Source: Alphaproteobacteria bacterium (GTDB lineage: Bacteria; Pseudomonadota; Alphaproteobacteria; Thalassobaculales; Thalassobaculaceae). From it: a stretch of DNA of 11,348 bases. Positions 6,651 to 11,348 of the stretch are shown here, in pieces. A program made the translations under genes and the position numbers. Position 1 is the stretch's first letter, and every line of letters starts with the position of its first letter. The notes below the pieces were generated by a model. It was not told the origin of the DNA, did not search any database, and saw only the letters and a list, made by a program, of their open reading frames with translations. The stretch spans positions 1 to 11,348 of the forward strand of contig JAPKDN010000053.1 in NCBI GenBank assembly GCA_028822575.1. The letters run 5' to 3'.

Positions 6651-7544
6651 ATGACGATCACCGTCACGCGACGCGGACCGACGCTGTTCGCCGAGATCGG
6701 CGGCGTGGATCTGACCCAACCGATAACGCCCGGATTATTCGCCGAGATAGATCGGGCCTTCGACGTGCACGCGGTGTTGCTTTTCCGCGATCAACTCATA
6801 ACCGACGCGCAACAGGTTGCGTTCAGTGAATTCTTCGGGCCGGTCTTTACGGCCACGAAATATGCTTGGCGTAACGAGACCGCGCGGCTTCGCCCCGAGA
6901 TGGCGGATATCTCCAATATCGACCACACCGGCGCGCTGTTGGCGGCGGACGATCAACGCCGGTTCCACAGCCGCGCCAATCAGCTCTGGCACACCGACAA
7001 TACCTTCAAGCATATCCCGGCACGTTGCTCGCTATTGTCGGCGCGGGAAATCCCCACCCAGGGGGGAAACACCCAATTCGCGGATATGCGCGCCGCTTAC
7101 GATGCGCTGTCCGAGACGCGCAAGCGGGAGATCGATGGTCTAATCGTCGAACACAGTATCCAATGGTCGCGTCGCCGCATGGGCTTCACCGACTTTTCCG
7201 TGACCGCGCGCGACGGGTTGCCTCCTGTCCATCAGGTCTTGGTGCGTCGCCGCCCCGCGACTGGGCGCAAGGCACTCTATCTCGCATCGCACGCAAGCCA
7301 TGTCGTTGATTGGCCGGAGGATCGGGGGCGGGCCTTGCTCGAAGAACTAACGGAATTCGCGACCCAGCCGGCGTTCGTGTATGAGCACTCCTGGCGCGAA
7401 GGCGATCTCATCGTCTGGGATAATCGATGTACCATGCATCGGGCACTACCCTATGACGACATCAATGAGCGTCGGGTACTGCATCGGACCACGGTTTCGG
7501 ACGAGGTCAATTCCGTTGAAAGGGCCACCGCGGAAGGCGCCTAG
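6651..7544 (+). CDS. TauD/TfdA family Fe(II)/2-oxoglutarate dioxygenase D (TfdA-like)
   Basis: Encodes 297 residues from the ATG at 6651, with AAAAGGAG at 6637-6644. The iron triad is His114 and Asp116 (LWHTDNTF) plus His263 (DNRCTMHRA); the C-terminal arginines are Arg275 and Arg279. It is the closest relative of gene A in the window: both share the NTxFAxMxxAYDAL block, the EHSxxxSRxxxGFxDF insert (168-182 here), LVRRxPxTxRKxLYLASHA and the DL(V/I)(I/V)WDNR strand. These segments are also TfdA-like. A and D are therefore probable duplicates that have diverged while keeping the catalytic residues. The stop codon overlaps that of the convergent permease gene in a shared CTAG, leaving no room for a terminator between them. 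Confidence 0.93.
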   Translation: MTITVTRRGPTLFAEIGGVDLTQPITPGLFAEIDRAFDVHAVLLFRDQLITDAQQVAFSEFFGPVFTATKYAWRNETARLRPEMADISNIDHTGALLAADDQRRFHSRANQLWHTDNTFKHIPARCSLLSAREIPTQGGNTQFADMRAAYDALSETRKREIDGLIVEHSIQWSRRRMGFTDFSVTARDGLPPVHQVLVRRRPATGRKALYLASHASHVVDWPEDRGRALLEELTEFATQPAFVYEHSWREGDLIVWDNRCTMHRALPYDDINERRVLHRTTVSDEVNSVERATAEGA

Positions 7545-8317
7545 AACGCATAGTCCCGGACGGCAAGACCCAGGGTTACCACACCGATCACCGCGAGGAT
7601 CAGCAGGGCACCGTTGCGGAAATGGCGGTGGCCACTGCCGGAGAAAAATTGTGCGCCGAGCCAGGTCCCGCCGAAATACAGCGGGAAAAGGACGAGGCTG
7701 ATTAGGATGACCTCTCGATTGAAAAGATCGTGCAACCAAAGCGCGGGCACCGAGCATACCGATAGCGCCGATACGGCGCCGATGACGTTGGCGCGCTGTT
7801 GCTCGGTGGTGCCTGGGCGCGACAGCGCGATAGCGACCGCGGGCGGCCCACCAACCCCGGCGGAGCCTTGAACGAGGCCCGAAACCACACCGGCCGCGGT
7901 GAACACTCCCGTCCCGGCCCCCGTCGGCAATTTCCAACCCTGATGCAGCATGGCGACCATTAACAAAACGAACGCCGAGATGCTGATCTTCATGACTTCC
8001 GGCTCGCTTGCGATCAGGAACCAAGTCCCCAAGGGGGCGGCGATGAAGGAGGCGAGGCCAAAAGGCACGACAAAGGCGCGTTCCGAGTAACGCACCGCAT
8101 TGGGCAGCAATTGGATCATTGCCGGCAAACCACTCAGAGTCGCGATCGGGACGGCGGCCACCGGACCGTAAACCGTGCTCAACACCATGACGATGATCAA
8201 CGAGGCACCGAAGCCGACGAAGCCTCTGATGAACCCGGCCAACAGCATGGTGCCCGCGACCAGTCCCAAAACGGGATAGGATTGCGCCGCGACGAGATCT
8301 TGAATGCTTTCCAGCAT
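7541..8317 (-). CDS. TSUP family permease (TauE/SafE type)
   Basis: Encodes 258 very hydrophobic residues with about eight predicted membrane segments. The family's internal duplication is visible: GFIRGFVGFGASL (28-40) in the first half and GLVQGSAGVGGPPA (147-160) in the second. TSUP (TauE/SafE) proteins are inner-membrane transporters linked to export of sulfite, sulfoacetate and other anions or to uptake of sulfur compounds. Next to TauD-type dioxygenases, sulfite efflux during sulfonate use is an attractive reading, but TSUP substrates are diverse and the sequence does not settle it. The ATG at 8317 has no convincing Shine-Dalgarno (CACACCCCTC precedes it), so translation may depend on coupling to the DUF3237 gene that ends 11 bases upstream. 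Confidence 0.9.
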   Translation of the reverse strand: MLESIQDLVAAQSYPVLGLVAGTMLLAGFIRGFVGFGASLIIVMVLSTVYGPVAAVPIATLSGLPAMIQLLPNAVRYSERAFVVPFGLASFIAAPLGTWFLIASEPEVMKISISAFVLLMVAMLHQGWKLPTGAGTGVFTAAGVVSGLVQGSAGVGGPPAVAIALSRPGTTEQQRANVIGAVSALSVCSVPALWLHDLFNREVILISLVLFPLYFGGTWLGAQFFSGSGHRHFRNGALLILAVIGVVTLGLAVRDYAF

Positions 8318-8328
8318 GAGGGGTGTGT

Positions 8329-8799
8329 CTAGAGGATCTCGAAGACGTCGTAGACCGCCGCCTTCGGTTCGCGACGACCAACGCCGACCGCGACGGTTCG
8401 GTTAAGCCATTCGTGGTCCTTGGAATCGGTTTCGAAAAACAACGCGGTGCGAAGATAAACCTCCTCCGGCGGGACCGTTTCCTCGCGGGCGATGCGCTCC
8501 ATCACCTCCGGCGCCGCGTGTCGATAGCCTTTGTATTGTACAAAAAGATGACCACCGTCGGCGAATTCCAAGGTCAGACGCACATCCGGTTGGATGACGC
8601 CGTCGAACCGACGCAGTAAGGCATCGGCGCTACCGTTGACGATCTTGGCGTCGATCCTTGGGCCCTTGAAGTATCCGCTTTCGAAATAGTCGATCCGCCG
8701 CATGCCGCCCATGGGGGTCGCGCCGAAAACATGGCTTCCAGCGAGTTCTATCTGAAGTTCACCGAGAAATGTCGAACGGAGATCTTGAGCGGGAGGCAT
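8329..8799 (-). CDS. DUF3237 domain protein
   Basis: Encodes 156 residues from the ATG at 8799, with GGAG six bases upstream on the minus strand; a TTG four codons further out is possible but has no ribosome binding site. The whole chain matches the DUF3237 pattern as I know it: an N-terminal FLGELQIEL strand, GGMRRIDYFESGYFKGPRI (31-49), NGSADALLRRFDGVIQPDVR (55-74), a strand ending in YKGYRH, and a C-terminal FFETDSKDHEWLNRTVAVGVG (121-141). This suggests a small all-beta cytoplasmic protein with no signal peptide. Biochemical function is not established for the family. It is the first gene of a two-gene operon with the TSUP permease, and it is divergent from the isochorismatase-like gene. 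Confidence 0.85.
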   Translation of the reverse strand: MPPAQDLRSTFLGELQIELAGSHVFGATPMGGMRRIDYFESGYFKGPRIDAKIVNGSADALLRRFDGVIQPDVRLTLEFADGGHLFVQYKGYRHAAPEVMERIAREETVPPEEVYLRTALFFETDSKDHEWLNRTVAVGVGRREPKAAVYDVFEIL

Positions 8800-8920
8800 C
8801 GGGAACTCCAATTCGGCGATAGGCGCGCGGATACATCATCGACCCGCCGCGGCGTTGGGTCCAGTGGGAATGGGCCTTGGTTTGCGTCTTGTTTTTCGGC
8901 TTATCACCGTTGATGCTGTG

Positions 8921-8942
8921 GGCGGACAAAATCCTGTCCGCC
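8921..8942. promoter_or_regulatory. Perfect 8-bp inverted repeat, putative operator or leader hairpin
   Basis: GGCGGACA (8921-8928) and TGTCCGCC (8935-8942) are perfect reverse complements separated by AAATCC. The dyad ends 21 bases before the ATG of the hydrolase gene and 10 bases before its ribosome binding site, in the divergent region shared with the DUF3237-TSUP operon. With no T-run it is not a terminator. It could bind a dimeric repressor or fold as an RNA hairpin near the ribosome binding site. Confidence 0.5.
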
Positions 8943-8963
8943 GCGATGGATCGGGAGCCTGGA

Positions 8964-9614
8964 ATGACGGAAAGTCTTGATGAAAATTATGCCCGTGGCG
9001 GCTTTCACGCGGGGTTGGAAGCAGGACGGCGGCCGGCGGTCCTGGTCATCGATATGTCGCGCGCCTATTTCGAGCCGAGCTCGCCGCTATTCGCCGATGT
9101 CGAGGAAACGCGCGAAGCGGCCAAGACGTTGATCGCCGCCGCGCGGGAATGCAATCTCCCGGTGATCCACACTTCCGTGCGCTATGCTCGTGGTGGCGCC
9201 GATGGAGGTGTCTTCTATCGCAAGCTGCCTGCTCTGCGGGTATTTGATCAAGGCTCGCCGCTTGGTGATTTCGCCGAGGGCGTGGAGCCGGCGCCGGGCG
9301 AGTTGGTTATCGTCAAGCAATATGCATCGGCATTCTTCGGGACCTCTCTTGCCGCGACGCTTGTCTCTCATGGCATTGATACGTTGGTGATTTGCGGTTT
9401 GACGACGTCGGGATGCGTGCGCGCCAGCGTGGTTGACGCGATCAGCCACGGTTTTATTCCCCTGGTGGTGCGCGAGGCGGTTGGAGATAGAGCCGAGGCT
9501 CCGCATGACGCCAACTTGTTCGACATGTCCGCGAAATACGCCGATGTGATCGGCCTGAACCAGGCGCTCTCCTATCTTCAAGATCGCCGCGACTGGATAG
9601 GCGGGGGCGACTAA
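8964..9614 (+). CDS. Isochorismatase-like cysteine hydrolase
   Basis: Encodes 216 residues. The frame is open from 8877, but the ATG at 8964 is preceded by GGGAG (8953-8957) with a six-base spacer, and the upstream codons cross the 8921-8942 dyad, so 8964 is chosen; an ATG at 8946 is the alternative. The catalytic triad of the superfamily is visible: Asp30 (VLVIDMSRAYF), Lys118 (VIVKQYASAFFGT) and Cys151 (LTTSGCVRAS). The N-terminal layout and the SRAYF motif recall N-carbamoylsarcosine amidase and related amidases rather than nicotinamidase or true isochorismatase. It would hydrolyse a C-N bond of a small amide or carbamoyl compound in the cytoplasm. The substrate is unknown. It may be co-regulated with the divergent DUF3237-TSUP operon. 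Confidence 0.88.
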   Translation: MTESLDENYARGGFHAGLEAGRRPAVLVIDMSRAYFEPSSPLFADVEETREAAKTLIAAARECNLPVIHTSVRYARGGADGGVFYRKLPALRVFDQGSPLGDFAEGVEPAPGELVIVKQYASAFFGTSLAATLVSHGIDTLVICGLTTSGCVRASVVDAISHGFIPLVVREAVGDRAEAPHDANLFDMSAKYADVIGLNQALSYLQDRRDWIGGGD

Positions 9615-9637
9615 GGCGATTCGCCGCGACTATTTTT
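9615..9637 (+). terminator. Possible weak intrinsic terminator after the hydrolase gene
   Basis: GGCG (9615-9618) can pair with CGCC (9622-9625), and a run of six T residues follows at 9632-9637. The stem is short and about six bases separate it from the T-run, so this is a weak candidate. Confidence 0.3.
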
Positions 9638-9772
9638 TGAGGAAATTCGGAACTAATCGTTAATTGTCTAAATATTGTTTTAGAAATAACACCATTTTGG
9701 TGGTGATTTTACAAAACCATCAAAAAACTTTCCGTCTTTACAATGAACCTGCATAATCAACGAGGGTTGATC
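9630..9772. other. AT-rich intergenic stretch
   Basis: This stretch is strikingly AT-rich compared with its GC-rich surroundings and contains several A and T runs. It holds a small hairpin, CACCA-TTT-TGGTG (9690-9702), and a weak promoter-like pair on the plus strand, TTGTCT (9664-9669) and TAACAC (9687-9692), 17 bases apart. Together with the possible small ORF below it fills the 330-base gap between the hydrolase and the GST-like gene. No RNA gene or known element is recognised. It may be the promoter region for the downstream genes, or sequence of foreign origin. Confidence 0.4.
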
Positions 9773-9958
9773 GTGCGTGATATGGAAGTTCTCGAGGGTG
9801 ATGTGACGCGGATTGGTATGGAAGTCGATAAGAAAAATTACCAAATGTTCCTGAGCACCGGAATTCAACTTTTATCGTGCGGTCGGTACGTGACGCGGAC
9901 CTTTGTCGGATCAAACGTCGCACTGGTGTCGAAGGGAGCGTCCCGTGACCACGAATAA
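9773..9958 (+). CDS. Possible small protein of 61 residues, unrecognised
   Basis: A GTG at 9773 is preceded by GAGGG (9762-9766) with a six-base spacer, and the frame runs to a TAA at 9956-9958. The product has an acidic N-terminal half and a hydrophobic patch (YQMFLSTGIQLLSCG). An ATG at 9743 in the same frame lacks a ribosome binding site. The frame overlaps the first codons of the GST-like gene (GTG at 9945). I do not recognise a family. The good ribosome binding site favours a real gene, but the frame is short and could be chance. Confidence 0.3.
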   Translation: MRDMEVLEGDVTRIGMEVDKKNYQMFLSTGIQLLSCGRYVTRTFVGSNVALVSKGASRDHE

Positions 9959-10439
9959 TCCCAGACCCCCTACATTACACTTGTTGCCAAGCGTCGACTG
10001 TGATCTCGGGCGTTGGTTGATGAGCATTACGACGTCGCTTATGAAGAACGTCCCCACGCGCCGGTTTTTCATATCCTGGCGCTGAAATGGTACGGCTTTG
10101 GCAAGGATGATTATCCGTTGATGATCGACAAGCCGAAATTTTATCCGACCATTCCCAAGATCTTTGATTTGTATCAACCGGAGGCGGATGCCGAGCGGAG
10201 CCTTTTGCCGGATGACGCGGATCTGAAAAAACAAGTCATAGATGCGCAACATTATTTTCGCTATTCGGTGGGCGGCGGGACCGTGAATTGGGCCTATTTT
10301 CACTTGTTGCCGCACAAGAACCTGACCTGGAAATCCTTCACCACCGGGGTGCCGTGGTTCGAGACGCTGACATTGGCGATCGCCTATCCGGTGATCAAAT
10401 TTCTAATGTTCAAAGGGCTCGGCTTAACGCCCGCTGGGG
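9945..10439 (+). pseudogene. Glutathione S-transferase-like gene, frameshifted and truncated by an IS
   Basis: The start is GTG at 9945 with AAGGGAG at 9932-9938. The first 24 or so codons (ending CDLGRWL) read in one frame. Near 10017-10020 the coding sense moves to another frame, where DEHYDVAYEERPHAPVFH continues the same GST-like thioredoxin fold. Loss of one G (TTGGATGAG to TTGATGAG) would explain the break exactly. The second frame continues through WAYFHLLPHKNL and YPVIKFLMFKGLGLTP (ending at 10432), which match the helical C-terminal half of a GST subfamily with long N-termini seen in alphaproteobacteria (from memory). The last part of that domain is missing because the IS begins at about 10440. 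Roughly the last quarter of the protein is lost. The GST-like call is from motif order and is moderately sure; that the gene is broken is well supported if the call holds. Confidence 0.65.
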
Positions 10440-10467
10440 TGCGTCAGGGTTTTTTGAGACATCCGGC

Positions 10468-10486
10468 TGCGGTTAAAACAACCGCA
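10468..10486 (+). promoter_or_regulatory. Hairpin in the IS leader
   Basis: TGCGGTT (10468-10474) and AACCGCA (10480-10486) form a 7-bp stem with loop AAAAC. It ends four bases before the GGAGG ribosome binding site of orfA. It could limit transposase translation when readthrough mRNA enters from the neighbouring gene, as in some other IS elements. This role is inferred from position only. Confidence 0.35.
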
Positions 10487-10502
10487 ACTGGAGGACATCG
10501 AC

Positions 10503-10901
10503 ATGGACGGATTGTTGAAGAAGAACACCACGGAGCCGACGGGCTCGGCGCAGCGCTCTCAAGAAGCTGGCGGAGGCGAGCCCGTTGGCGGGCCGCCGAC
10601 GCGGCGCGTCTCCGCGAAGCGCAAACTGGCGGCCGTGAGGCGTTTGCTGCGAGGCGAATCCTTGGAATTGTTGTCACGGGAGTTGAACGTGACCGCCGCC
10701 CGGCTCTCGGACTGGCGTGATCGTGTCGAGGGCGCGGCTGAAACGGTGCTCAAGGAGCGCACGCGCGACCACCGCGACGACGAGATTTCCCGGCTGAAAG
10801 GCAAGGTCGGCGAGATGACGATGGAGAACGAACTGCTGTACGAGAAGATCAATCGCCTGGAGGGCGGCTCCCCTTTGGCACGGCGGAGGTCGAGACGATG
10901 A
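10503..10901 (+). CDS. IS3-family transposase OrfA
   Basis: Encodes 132 residues from the ATG at 10503, with GGAGG at 10490-10494. After a low-complexity N-terminus (1-34) comes a helix-turn-helix (about 36-72: RRVSAKRKLAAVRRLLRGES, then LLSRELNVTAARLSDW), the part that recognises the IS ends. A heptad-like helix (about 94-120, DEISRLKG through MENELLYEKINRLE) is the leucine zipper for multimerisation. The C-terminus is Arg-rich. The stop TGA overlaps the ATG of orfB (ATGA). No insertion of stops or frameshift is seen, so this part of the element appears intact. Confidence 0.9.
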   Translation: MDGLLKKNTTEPTGSAQRSQEAGGGEPVGGPPTRRVSAKRKLAAVRRLLRGESLELLSRELNVTAARLSDWRDRVEGAAETVLKERTRDHRDDEISRLKGKVGEMTMENELLYEKINRLEGGSPLARRRSRR

Positions 10902-11348
10902 GCCAGGCGCACTCGCCCTCCGTGAGGCGGCCCTATGGCTTGGCTCTCGTTGCCCGCTGCTGGAAGGTTTCCCGGGCGACGCTCTATCGCCGGCGCAACG
11001 CGTCGACGGTGGCCAAACGCCGCCCCGGCCCCATCGGCCCCTGCGATGACGCCACCTTGGTCATGCATATCAAGCGAACGATCGACGGGGCGAGGTTCAC
11101 CGGCGAGGGCTATCGCAAGACCTGGGCAAGGTTGCGCTTGGCGGGCATCCGAACCTCGCCCGCACGCACCCGGCGCCTGATGGGCGCCCATGGTCTGCTC
11201 GCCCCGCACCGTCGGGGCACACGGCCGGGTAAGCAGCATGACGGCACCATCACCACCGAGGCCGTGGACGTGATGTGGGGCACCGACATGACCCAGACCG
11301 TCACCGTGGCCGAAGGGCGTGCGCACGTCTTCATCGCCGTCGATCATT
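10898..11348 (+). CDS. IS3-family transposase OrfB (DDE integrase), 3' part outside the window
   Basis: The frame starts at the ATG at 10898, overlaps the orfA stop, and stays open to the window end (150 residues visible). It lies in the -1 frame relative to orfA, as usual in IS3 elements. Residues about 10-105 are the HTH_21-type region (VSRATLYRRR, GEGYRKTWARLRLAGIR, TRRLMGAHGLLAPHR). The catalytic core then begins: WGTDMTQT contains Asp130, the first residue of the DDE triad. The second Asp and the Glu lie beyond the window. No obvious A-rich slippery site is seen before the overlap, so the ATGA coupling may be how orfB is made. Confidence 0.88.
   Translation, partial: MSQAHSPSVRRPYGLALVARCWKVSRATLYRRRNASTVAKRRPGPIGPCDDATLVMHIKRTIDGARFTGEGYRKTWARLRLAGIRTSPARTRRLMGAHGLLAPHRRGTRPGKQHDGTITTEAVDVMWGTDMTQTVTVAEGRAHVFIAVDH

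Larger units (their letters stand above)
10440..11348 (+). mobile_element. IS3-family insertion sequence, left part (runs off the window)
   Basis: Two transposase frames, orfA and orfB, overlap by four bases and have the HTH/leucine-zipper and DDE features of the IS3 family. GST-like homology stops at 10432, so the left end lies between about 10433 and 10467. A TG at 10440 (TGCGTCAGGGTTTTTTGAG) is the suggested terminus, but it cannot be confirmed because the right end and the target duplication are outside the window. The subgroup is not assigned. Confidence 0.75.

Noticed and set aside
7446..8381. A 311-codon minus-strand frame overlapping the permease
   Set aside because: Its product is rich in Arg and Gly without membrane segments, whereas the overlapping frame encodes a clear TSUP permease.
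9584..9631. Direct repeat TCGCCGCGACT at 9584-9594 and 9621-9631
   Set aside because: Only two 11-base copies in GC-rich sequence, one inside the hydrolase gene; it is likely chance and too little to call an attachment site.

Overview
GC-rich, tightly packed bacterial chromosome segment. Gene content suggests an alphaproteobacterium, probably Rhodospirillales-like: a CoxE-type VWA protein followed by an SH3-NlpC/P60 hydrolase, TfdA-like dioxygenases, and an IS3-type transposase. This placement is an inference from gene content, not from a marker gene.

Left part (1-2998): the 3' part of a VWA-domain gene overlaps an SH3-NlpC/P60 peptidase gene by TTGA. These two converge, with no gap, on a minus-strand couplet of histidine-phosphatase paralogues joined by an ATGA overlap.

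Centre (3237-7544): four complete, mutually paralogous TauD/TfdA-type Fe(II)/2-oxoglutarate dioxygenases (called A, B, C and D here) lie on the plus strand as two couplets, A-B and C-D. Between the couplets is a secreted DUF302 protein. A and D resemble TfdA throughout; B and C are more divergent. All four keep the HxD...H iron triad and the C-terminal arginines, so all look active. Oxidative attack on one or several organic acids or sulfonates is the most economical reading, but no substrate can be named from sequence.

Right of this (7541-8799, minus strand): a DUF3237 gene and a TSUP (TauE/SafE-type) permease gene form a probable operon that converges on dioxygenase D; the two stop codons share one CTAG. 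A divergent isochorismatase-like cysteine hydrolase (8964-9614) starts just downstream of a perfect 8-bp dyad. Dioxygenases, an anion exporter, a small DUF3237 protein and an amidase-like hydrolase together suggest a catabolic island.

Right end (9615-11348): an AT-rich gap with a possible small ORF, then a glutathione-S-transferase-like gene broken twice, by a frameshift near its start and by an IS3-family insertion at about 10440. The IS carries orfA and the first part of orfB and runs out of the window.
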